Positions 1-6,497 of a stretch of 9,699 nucleotides of DNA are shown in pieces; position 1 is the first letter of the stretch; every line of letters starts with the position of its first letter. The notes below the pieces were generated by a model. It saw only the letters and a program-made list of their open reading frames with translations. It ran no database searches and was not told the DNA's origin. Both the position numbers and the translations under genes were made by a program. Origin of the DNA: JAFAGX01 sp035501575 (GTDB lineage: Bacteria; Acidobacteriota; Terriglobia; Terriglobales; Acidobacteriaceae); assembly GCA_035501575.1 (NCBI GenBank), contig DATJVZ010000088.1, positions 1 through 9,699 of the forward strand. The letters run 5' to 3'.

Positions 1-2
1 TA

Positions 3-2024
3 ACCGGCAAGCCCGCCTTCAATGGCAAGAGCCGGGCCAGCTTGATCGCCTCCATCCTGACCACCGACCCGCCGTCCATCGCGGAGCTCCAACCGCTCGC
101 TCCTTCGACCTTGGACCGAGTGGTCAGGAAATGCCTGGCCAAAGATCCTGACGACCGCTGGCAGAGCGCGAGTGATTTGGCCAGCGAACTGAATTGGATG
201 CTTTCGGGTGGATCGCAGGCGGGAGTGGCCGCTCCTGTTACTTCCCAGCGAACCCATCGCGAAAGGATGATGTGGGCCATCGTAGCGCTGGGGCTGTGCG
301 CCGCGGCGGTGGTGGCGACCGTGTCTGTCCGTCCCGGCGCGCAGCCTGGAGGCGTGATCCGGTCGGCGATTCCATTGGAGGACGGCGCCACCCCGCTATG
401 GACGGGAGACTTTGCCGGTCCGGCGGTTCTGTCGCCGGATGGAAGTGCCCTGGCGTTTGTCACGGCCCGGGAGCAGGGAGCGCCAGTGTTGTCGATAAGA
501 ATGCTAAACGCTCTTCACGCTCATGCACTGGCAGGAACCGACGGTGCAATCTTTCCGTTCTGGTCTGGCGATAGCCGTTCGCTGGGTTTCTTTGCAGGCG
601 GCAAACTGAAGACTGTCTCCGTCGAAGGCGGCACGCCTTCGGAGGTGTGTGACGCTCCGGGAGGGCGCGGAGGAACCTGGAACGTGCAGGGCGATATAGT
701 TTTTGCTCCCGGATTCCAAACCGCCCTCATGCAAGTGCCCGCCTCAGGAGGGCTCCCCAAGCCTTTGACCGTACTGGAGACCTCAAAGCATGACAGCCAT
801 CGCTGGCCGCATTTTCTTCCTGACGGCAAGCACTTTCTGTATCTGGCGCTTACCCATAACCGGCCCCGTGATCCGAACGACGGGATCTACTTCGCGTCTC
901 TGGAGGGCAAGGAGAACCGCCTGCTGATGCCTGCGTACACGAATGCGACGTATGCGGCGGGCCGGCTGCTGTTCATGCGCGGCAGTGAATTGATGGCGCA
1001 ATCTATGGATCCTGAAACGGGTGATTTGCGCGGACAAGCAGAACGAGTGGCGGAAGACGTACTTGTGGACGGAACCATCTGGAGAGCGGGCTTTGATGCT
1101 TCCGGCCCCCGCCTTCTGGCGTACGCTGCCGGCGGCCTGATTCCCTCGCAGGCGGCGTGGTATGACCGCTCAGGAAAACATCTGAGTACTGTCAGCGAGA
1201 GAGTCTTCAACCTGAATAGTGTGAGGATTTCTCCGGATGGTGCGCGACTGGCGACGGACGCAGGTGACACCAGCAGCGAGATATGGGTCAACGAGCTCAA
1301 GCGGCAGGTGAACACTCGGCTGACGTTTGGCTCGGGGGCAAGTACGACCCCCGTGTGGTCGCCTGATGGGCTCTGGATCGCCTACGCCGGCGTTCGCGGC
1401 AAGAACAATCTTTATCGTAAGGCCTCCAACGGTATGGGCCAGGAGGAATTACTGCTCGAAGGTGACCTCTCGAACCGGGCACCCTTTGACTGGTCGCCCG
1501 ATGGCAAGTCGCTGTTGTTTGGAACGGGAGATTTTGCTTCTTCCGGCCAGATCTGGATACTTCCGTTAGCAGCGGCGGGCAAGCCGGTACCCCTGGTGCA
1601 GGGTAATTTTGTTGCAGCCAACGCCAGGTTTTCGCCGGACGGACACTGGGTCGCTTACAACTCGAGCGAATCCGGCAGGCCGGAAGTGTACGTCATGCCG
1701 TTTGGCAGCGGATCAGGCAAATGGCAGGTTTCTGGCGCAGGCGGAGTCCTGCCCGTATGGAGGCACGACGGCAAAGAACTATTTTACTGGTCTTTAGACA
1801 ACACCTTGGTCTCAGTTCCGATCCAGCTCAAGAACGACGCGGTAGAGGTGGGGGCGCCGCACCCACTGTTTCGCCTGAGGAATCCGCAGGGCAATCTCGG
1901 ACTCACCAGCCCTTACGACGTCTCCGGAGATGGCCAGAGCTTCATCGTGATCGAAACAGCAGAGCAGGCGTCTAAACCGATCAGTCTGGTGACAAACTGG
2001 ACGGCGGAGTTAAAGCAGAAATAA
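3..2024 (+). CDS. Ser/Thr protein kinase with TolB/PD40 propeller, C-terminal part (5' end outside window)
   Basis: Receptor-like Ser/Thr kinase missing its N-terminal catalytic part. The frame is open from base 3, ahead of the first possible start (TTG at 42). Those 13 codons (TGKPAFNGKSRAS) match the late kinase-lobe motif of acidobacterial kinases, so the gene begins upstream of the window and the TTG is not a real start. Numbering from base 42, residues 26-45 hold the last kinase subdomain, CLAKDPDDRW with its conserved Arg39. Residues about 76-96 form one hydrophobic membrane helix. The rest is an extracytoplasmic beta-propeller with repeated SPDG-type PD40 motifs (LSPDGSALAF, ISPDGARLAT, WSPDGLWIAY, WSPDGKSLLF, FSPDGHWVAY). 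In this family the kinase is cytoplasmic and the propeller is thought to bind a ligand or protein outside the membrane. The ligand is unknown, and the ATP-binding and catalytic loops cannot be assessed here. Confidence 0.9.
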   Translation, partial: TGKPAFNGKSRASLIASILTTDPPSIAELQPLAPSTLDRVVRKCLAKDPDDRWQSASDLASELNWMLSGGSQAGVAAPVTSQRTHRERMMWAIVALGLCAAAVVATVSVRPGAQPGGVIRSAIPLEDGATPLWTGDFAGPAVLSPDGSALAFVTAREQGAPVLSIRMLNALHAHALAGTDGAIFPFWSGDSRSLGFFAGGKLKTVSVEGGTPSEVCDAPGGRGGTWNVQGDIVFAPGFQTALMQVPASGGLPKPLTVLETSKHDSHRWPHFLPDGKHFLYLALTHNRPRDPNDGIYFASLEGKENRLLMPAYTNATYAAGRLLFMRGSELMAQSMDPETGDLRGQAERVAEDVLVDGTIWRAGFDASGPRLLAYAAGGLIPSQAAWYDRSGKHLSTVSERVFNLNSVRISPDGARLATDAGDTSSEIWVNELKRQVNTRLTFGSGASTTPVWSPDGLWIAYAGVRGKNNLYRKASNGMGQEELLLEGDLSNRAPFDWSPDGKSLLFGTGDFASSGQIWILPLAAAGKPVPLVQGNFVAANARFSPDGHWVAYNSSESGRPEVYVMPFGSGSGKWQVSGAGGVLPVWRHDGKELFYWSLDNTLVSVPIQLKNDAVEVGAPHPLFRLRNPQGNLGLTSPYDVSGDGQSFIVIETAEQASKPISLVTNWTAELKQK

Positions 2025-2063
2025 ACATCACCCTCCCGCACAAGCCCACGCCATATCGTGTCC

Positions 2064-2087
2064 GAATCAGAGTCTTTTAGACGATTC
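2064..2087 (+). terminator. Imperfect hairpin after the kinase gene, possible terminator
   Basis: About 40 bases after the kinase stop, GAATC (2064-2068) pairs with GATTC (2083-2087). Inside it GTCT (2072-2075) pairs with AGAC (2079-2082) around a TTT loop, with AGA bulged on the left side. No T-run follows, so intrinsic termination is doubtful; it may only slow transcription or protect the 3' end. Confidence 0.25.
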
Positions 2088-2106
2088 CCCTCGGATGACG
2101 GATAAA

Positions 2107-2131
2107 CCTTCCATAATTCGGTAATGGAAGG
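2107..2131 (+). repeat. Inverted repeat, 8-bp perfect arms
   Basis: CCTTCCAT (2107-2114) and ATGGAAGG (2124-2131) are perfect complements around a 9-base spacer. The site lies about 45-70 bases upstream of the -10-like box of the kinase remnant. It could be an operator for a dimeric regulator or part of a terminator for the preceding gene; no T-run follows. Confidence 0.35.
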
Positions 2132-2174
2132 GTTGCCGACATCCATCCCGAATCGGCGTGTCCTTGTGTAGGTC

Positions 2175-2180
2175 TATAAT
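2175..2180 (+). promoter_or_regulatory. Candidate -10 box (TATAAT) of the kinase remnant
   Basis: A perfect TATAAT hexamer ends 11 bases before the ATG at 2192, which would give a nearly leaderless transcript. I found no good -35 hexamer at 16-18 bases upstream; the closest TTG-like box (TTGTGT, 2164-2169) is only 5 bases away. The match may be fortuitous. Confidence 0.3.
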
Positions 2181-2191
2181 GGGGCGCACGG

Positions 2192-2512
2192 ATGGCTCTA
2201 ACCTCTGGCACGAAACTAGGTCCCTACGAAATAATTGCGCCACTCGGCGCCGGCGGCATGGGCGAGGTGTATCGAGCACGGGACATCCGGCTCGATCGCA
2301 TCATCGCCGTCAAGGTGCTGCCAGAATTGATCGCCACGGACGCGGAGCGTCTGCGGCGCTTCGAGCAGGAAGCCAAAGCCGTCGCTGCACTCAATCATCC
2401 CAACATTCTCTCTGTCGAGAACCTCTTCCTGAATGGCGTCGAGTCTGCCAACTCCGATTCGCGGGGAACATTCAGAATCCGGTCCCCTTCTCGCCCTGTA
2501 CGGACAAATTAA
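2192..2512 (+). pseudogene. Truncated Ser/Thr protein kinase, N-lobe only
   Basis: The first 72 or so codons are a well-preserved kinase N-lobe: MALTSGTKLGPYEI start, glycine-rich loop GAGGMGEV (residues 19-26), the ATP-anchoring lysine in IAVK (Lys41), a probable alpha-C glutamate (Glu60 in FEQEAKA) and the HPNI motif at 69-72. Homology then ends abruptly at about base 2407. The remaining 34 residues do not resemble a kinase, and the frame stops at 106 residues, where a full kinase-propeller protein of this group has about 850-900. No catalytic HRD loop, DFG motif, membrane helix or propeller was found in the following bases in any frame. It is most likely the 5' remnant of a deleted tandem paralogue of the upstream kinase. 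A short expressed protein is possible, since the start looks intact, but it would have no catalytic loop. Confidence 0.75.
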
Positions 2513-2524
2513 GAGGCAACGAGA

Positions 2525-2540
2525 TCGGCGACCGCGCCGA
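2525..2540 (+). terminator. Short GC-rich hairpin after the kinase remnant
   Basis: TCGGCG (2525-2530) pairs perfectly with CGCCGA (2535-2540) around a 4-base loop ACCG, 13 bases after the remnant's stop. No T-run follows, so it is at best a weak terminator. Confidence 0.2.
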
Positions 2541-2770
2541 GCGTGAGGCTTGGAGTAAAGCTCCGCGATCGCTTAATGCCAGCTAACTAATTGATTCGGC
2601 ATGCGGCGAGTACCATGGACCCAACCCTCTTACCGCTGAGTCTTAGAGGTGGCATCTCCTGATCAAGGCCCTCCCCACACGCTGACCGACCGAGGGGAAA
2701 GCAGTCGAGGCCGCGATTCCCTCCGGAGATTACCGAAGTTTGCGTGAAAGGCATGTAACCAATTGTATCT

Positions 2771-2775
2771 AGGAG
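2771..2775 (+). promoter_or_regulatory. Shine-Dalgarno-like AGGAG before TTG 2782
   Basis: AGGAG sits 6 bases before an in-frame TTG at 2782, an ideal spacing. It is better than the GGAAG at 2828-2832, which lies 9 bases before the ATG at 2842. This leaves the start of the large signalling protein undecided: TTG adds 20 residues (MLFLRLRSGL and on) with no recognised family match. Confidence 0.4.
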
Positions 2776-2841
2776 AATTAGTTGCTATTCCTTAGACTTC
2801 GGAGCGGGCTCCTCCAGTCCACATCGTGGAAGCACACGACT

Positions 2842-5634
2842 ATGAGTAGCGAACTAGCAGGCCGGCCGCAGTCCTGGCAACTCCTGCCGCCTGGAGCCAA
2901 AGCCTTCATCAGCTTCATCGCCGCCGTAGGGGCGGCCGTACTCGTTTACGGTCTTCTACGTCCCTCGAGCCGGAATACAGCCGAATTCGTCTGCTATCTC
3001 GGTGTCGCCATCCTGGCATCGCGGCTGAGAGTGAATCTGCCCGGAGTCGCAGGTACCATGACGATGAGCTTTCTCTTCGTCCTGCTGGGCATCCTGCAAC
3101 TAAGCTTTTCTGAGACGTTGGTGCTGGGCTGCACCTCGATTCTAGTCCGCTGGCTGTATCCGGACCGGCCAGACAATACTCAATGTATCTTCAATCTTTC
3201 GTCGAACTTGGTTTCGACAGCCCTGGCCTATATGGCCTATCACCTGATGCTCGACCATGGCTTTATTGAAAGCCACGCCCTGGGTTTGGGAATTGCGGGC
3301 AGCATCTACTTCGTGGCCAATACAGGTTCGATCGCCACCGTGATCTCGTTTATCGAACCCAAGTCGGTCAAGGAAATTCTCGTCGAATGTTATTTCTGGT
3401 CGTTTCCCTACTACTTGGTTGGAGCAGCCATCGCAGGGGTCATCGGGTGGCTCGACGAAGCCTTTTACTGGGAAGCTTCCCTGCTGGTCGCACCCGTCAT
3501 TTACGTGATGTATCGCTCCTACCGCCTGTACCTGGGCAAGCTGGAAGATGAAAAACGCCACGTGGAGGAGATGGCGAATCTGCATTTGCGCACGATCGAG
3601 GCCCTGGCCCTCGCCATCGAAGCCAAGGATCACGCTACCCACGATCACCTGGAGCGGGTCCGAGTCTATGCCATCGAGTTGGCCAAGGAACTGGGCATAA
3701 CCCCGGGAGAAACGGAAGCTCTCCATGCCGCGGCTCTGCTGCACGATATCGGAAAGCTCGCCGTTCCGGAGCACATTATCTCGAAGCCCGGCCGCCTTAC
3801 TCAGGAAGAATTCGAGAAGATGAAGATCCACCCTGTCGTGGGGGCAGAAATTCTAGAGCGGGTGCGTTTCCCGTACCCGGTCGTGCCCATTGTGCGGGCG
3901 CATCACGAAAAATGGGACGGAACGGGTTACCCATTTGGGTTGAAAGGTACCGAAATCCCCATCGGAGCGCGCATTCTTTCCGCGGTTGACTACATCGACG
4001 CCCTCGCGTCGGACCGTCAGTACCGCCGCGCTTTGCCGATTGAGGAAGCGGTGCGTCGGCTGGCGGCGGAGTCAGGAAAGGCCTTTGACCCGCGGGTTGT
4101 GAATGTGCTGATGAAGCACTATCGGCAACTGGAAAAGCGGGTCGCGGCCCAATGCCGCAAGGATAAAGAGGTCGACACGAAGCTTTCCACTGACTTGAAG
4201 ATCGAGCGCGGCTCGGCGCCCGCAGCCGGCTTCGAGGCCAGCGAAGTCAAAGATGCCGCCGGACGCGAGGCCAACTTTCTGGCTTCGATTGCGGCCGCGC
4301 GACAGGAAGCGCAGACTCTGTTTGAGTTGAGCCAAGACCTGGGTGCTTCGCTGAGCTTGGGAGAGACGCTGTCGGTCTTCTCGGTCAAACTCAGGCAGCT
4401 GGTTCGTTACGACGCGATCGCGATCTATCTACGGCGCAATCAGGAACTGGTGCCAGAGTATGTCAACGGCGACAACTTCCGCCTGTTTTCGTCCTTGCGA
4501 ATTCCGGTGGGACAGGGCCTGTCCGGATGGGTCGCGCATAACAAGAAGCCAATTATTAATGGCAACCCCTCGGTCGAGCCCGGCTATTTGAATGATCCCA
4601 CCAAGTTCAGTACTTTGCGCTCGGCACTGGCCGTGCCGCTCGATGGCGTCAGTGGGACGATCGGAGTGCTGGCGCTCTACCGCTCGGAGCGGGATGCCTT
4701 CACCCAGGATGACCTTCGCATTATCTTGGCCATCACCTCCAAAATGGCGCTGGCGATCGAGAATGCGGTCAAATATCAGCAAGCAGAGAGTTCAGCCACC
4801 ACCGATTATTTGACCGCCTTGCCCAACGCTCGATCGCTCTTCTTGCAACTTGACCGCGAACTGGCCCGCTGCAAGCGTGAGCAGACCTCGCTCACCGTCA
4901 TGGTCTGTGACATGGATGGCTTCAAGCAGATCAACGACCGCTTCGGCCACCTGGAGGGAAACCGAGTGCTGCGGCTGTTCGCCCAGGCCATTAAAGAAAC
5001 CTGCCGAGAGTACGACTACGTAGCCCGCATGGGAGGAGACGAATTTGTTGTGGTCGCTGGCGGCCTGCCGCCGGATGCCGCCGAAAAGAGAGCCAAACAA
5101 CTGCGCGACCTGGCCAAACAAGCCGGTATCGAAGTTTGTGCCGAAGATATCCTCACCCTGAGCGTGGGGCGGGCAGTCTATCCCGACGACGGCACCGATG
5201 CGGAAGCATTATTGGCTGAGGCGGACCGCCGCATGTACCTGGAAAAGCAGCAGCAACCGGCGCGTAAAAACCGTCGCTCGCATCCTCGCATAAAGTGCCG
5301 CTTCATGATCGAGCTGCGCTCGACCGATGGTGGCCCGGTCATCGGGAGCGTCACCGATATCAGCATGGGTGGCTGTTATGTCAAAACCAGTGCCGTGCTT
5401 CCTCCGGGCTCACAATTGCACATAGCCTTTGGGGAAGGGGAAACGCAACTTAAGACAGACGGTTTGGTGACGCGAATGGATCTCGGGTCCGGGGTAGCCG
5501 TACAATTCAAAGAGCTTAACCGCGAAGACAGAGATCGTTTGCAGCGCATCTTGCAGTCGGTTCAGAAAACCGGCATATCCCCCGAAAATGACTACCTCAG
5601 GCTTCTGACCGGAAAAGCTCCCACGCAAGGCTGA
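2842..5634 (+). CDS. Membrane HD-GYP / GAF / GGDEF / PilZ cyclic di-GMP signalling protein
   Basis: A 930-residue membrane protein controlling cyclic di-GMP (numbering from ATG 2842; TTG 2782 would give 950). Residues 20-226 hold about seven or eight hydrophobic segments, followed by a charged helix (227-255) typical of signal transmission. The HD-GYP phosphodiesterase has HDIGK with His301-Asp302, HHEKWDGTGYP at 354-364, and HLERV at 269-273. A charged linker leads to a GAF domain at about 490-650, which may sense a small ligand. The GGDEF cyclase has DYLTALPN at 655, metal-site Asp690, FKQIND, an RxxD inhibitory site (Arg722-Asp725) and GGDEF at 731-735. PilZ follows at about 808-915, with RSHPR (812-816) and DISMGG (839-844). 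All key residues for synthesis, hydrolysis and binding are present. It is transcribed alone and converges with the next gene. Which activity dominates cannot be told from sequence. Confidence 0.93.
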   Translation: MSSELAGRPQSWQLLPPGAKAFISFIAAVGAAVLVYGLLRPSSRNTAEFVCYLGVAILASRLRVNLPGVAGTMTMSFLFVLLGILQLSFSETLVLGCTSILVRWLYPDRPDNTQCIFNLSSNLVSTALAYMAYHLMLDHGFIESHALGLGIAGSIYFVANTGSIATVISFIEPKSVKEILVECYFWSFPYYLVGAAIAGVIGWLDEAFYWEASLLVAPVIYVMYRSYRLYLGKLEDEKRHVEEMANLHLRTIEALALAIEAKDHATHDHLERVRVYAIELAKELGITPGETEALHAAALLHDIGKLAVPEHIISKPGRLTQEEFEKMKIHPVVGAEILERVRFPYPVVPIVRAHHEKWDGTGYPFGLKGTEIPIGARILSAVDYIDALASDRQYRRALPIEEAVRRLAAESGKAFDPRVVNVLMKHYRQLEKRVAAQCRKDKEVDTKLSTDLKIERGSAPAAGFEASEVKDAAGREANFLASIAAARQEAQTLFELSQDLGASLSLGETLSVFSVKLRQLVRYDAIAIYLRRNQELVPEYVNGDNFRLFSSLRIPVGQGLSGWVAHNKKPIINGNPSVEPGYLNDPTKFSTLRSALAVPLDGVSGTIGVLALYRSERDAFTQDDLRIILAITSKMALAIENAVKYQQAESSATTDYLTALPNARSLFLQLDRELARCKREQTSLTVMVCDMDGFKQINDRFGHLEGNRVLRLFAQAIKETCREYDYVARMGGDEFVVVAGGLPPDAAEKRAKQLRDLAKQAGIEVCAEDILTLSVGRAVYPDDGTDAEALLAEADRRMYLEKQQQPARKNRRSHPRIKCRFMIELRSTDGGPVIGSVTDISMGGCYVKTSAVLPPGSQLHIAFGEGETQLKTDGLVTRMDLGSGVAVQFKELNREDRDRLQRILQSVQKTGISPENDYLRLLTGKAPTQG

Positions 5635-5708
5635 AGACAAACGCCTGCCCGTCGATACTCCTTGTCATCCTGGTGCGGTAGACCTCGAACGACCACCTGA
5701 CCACCGCT
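5635..5708. other. Convergent intergenic gap
   Basis: A 74-base gap between two genes that end facing each other. It has a short direct repeat, GACCACC at 5691-5697 and again at 5699-5705, but no convincing terminator hairpin with a T-run on either strand. Confidence 0.5.
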
Positions 5709-6497
5709 TCACAATCGGTTCCTTCGCGCTCGGGAGACACCAGCCGCCAGTCCTTGTTGTACTGCCTTTCGGTATCCTGCCCGGTTCATACCCTCCATCA
5801 CCGTCGCGGCAATGCCTCCGGGAGTTTGAGCCTCGTCGAGCAGCGCTTCGAGTGAAGTGTCCTCTTCTCTCCAGGCCAAAATTCCATCGGCCAGCGCGTG
5901 CGCAGCCGCCGCGAACGCGATTTCCCGGCGCAAGCCGAGTTTTCGAGCGGCTTCCGCCAGCGTGGCCGCGGCATGATAACCATGGCTGGCCGAGTAGGCT
6001 ACGGTAAAGGCGTCAAACTGGCTCTCGGGAATCTCGACAACCTGGCCCAGCAGGGAGAAAAGATTCTTGATCTTGCGTCTAGCCGGCGGCGGTACGGATC
6101 GATCGAAGACGACCGCGGTCAGGCCGTGCCGGCTGCGACACACCGGGCTGGGCATGGCTCGAGCCCATGCGACAGGAGGCCCCAGCCGGGCTCGCAACTC
6201 GGCAAGAGGCACACCCGCCGCCAGACTCACGGCCCAGAGCGGGCAGTTCAGGCTTTGAATCCCGCCGAGAAGCTGGGCGACCGAGCCGGGGCGGACGGCA
6301 ATGATCACGAGCTCGGCCTGGCGAATCGCCTTTCGAAGATCCGGCTCGACCAAGACCCCGTAACGTTTCTTCAGTTGGCGCAATTTCTGGGGATGGCGAT
6401 CATGAACCAGGAGTGGCCCCGGGTATTTGGCCAGCCGCAAGCCTGCGAGCAGGGCGCCGGTGATGCGTCCTCCCCCGAGAAAGACCGTGGCTTTCAT
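5709..6497 (-). CDS. Divergent pyrroline-5-carboxylate reductase-like oxidoreductase
   Basis: A 262-residue protein with the two-domain layout of ProC, close to the usual 260-280 residues. ProC reduces pyrroline-5-carboxylate to proline with NAD(P)H. The N-terminal Rossmann loop is GGGRITGAL (8-16), and AVRP (67-70) matches the AVKPQ motif. SLAAGVPL (91-98) and RAMPSP (113-118) correspond to the family's SIAAGV and RxMPNTP motifs. The C-terminal helical dimerisation domain contains TPGG (225-228). Two signature stretches differ: the usual SGSGPAY is YSASHGY at 168-174, and SPGGTT is TPGGIA at 225-230. These lie near the imine substrate site in known ProC structures, so a different imine substrate or altered activity is plausible. 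The ATG overlaps the stop of the upstream aminotransferase by 4 bases (ATGA), implying translational coupling. It is the last gene of the operon. Housekeeping proline synthesis is possible but less likely. Confidence 0.8.
   Translation of the reverse strand: MKATVFLGGGRITGALLAGLRLAKYPGPLLVHDRHPQKLRQLKKRYGVLVEPDLRKAIRQAELVIIAVRPGSVAQLLGGIQSLNCPLWAVSLAAGVPLAELRARLGPPVAWARAMPSPVCRSRHGLTAVVFDRSVPPPARRKIKNLFSLLGQVVEIPESQFDAFTVAYSASHGYHAAATLAEAARKLGLRREIAFAAAAHALADGILAWREEDTSLEALLDEAQTPGGIAATVMEGMNRAGYRKAVQQGLAAGVSRARRNRL

Larger units (their letters stand above)
2513..2841. other. Spacer without a recognisable gene, leader of the cyclic di-GMP gene
   Basis: These bases lie between the kinase remnant and the ATG of the signalling gene. 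I see no coding frame with family resemblance, no tRNA T-loop pattern and no cyclic di-GMP riboswitch motif. It holds a small GC-rich hairpin near its start, an 8-base palindrome GCGATCGC (2565-2572) and a ribosome-binding-like AGGAG near its end. It probably combines debris of the kinase deletion with the promoter region of the downstream gene. Confidence 0.5.

Noticed and set aside
2158..2586. 142-residue plus-strand frame overlapping the kinase remnant
   Set aside because: It covers the recognisable kinase N-lobe in another frame and shows no domain of its own.
2740..2768. Sigma-70 promoter TTGCGT (2740-2745) with TTGTAT (2763-2768)
   Set aside because: Spacing is 17 bases, but the -10 matches the consensus at only three of six positions.
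2513..2841. Cyclic di-GMP (GEMM) riboswitch ahead of the signalling gene
   Set aside because: Expected on functional grounds, but I could not find the conserved GEMM core motifs in this leader.
3142..3831. 229-residue open frame on the minus strand inside the cyclic di-GMP gene
   Set aside because: It lies opposite well-conserved HD-GYP and membrane coding sequence, has no recognisable domain and is a GC-rich shadow frame.
5691..5705. Tandem GACCACC repeat in the convergent gap
   Set aside because: Only two 7-base copies; likely chance in GC-rich sequence and with no array around it.
5641..5708. tRNA-like T-loop (GTTCGAGGTC on the minus strand)
   Set aside because: No acceptor stem or anticodon arm can be folded around it.
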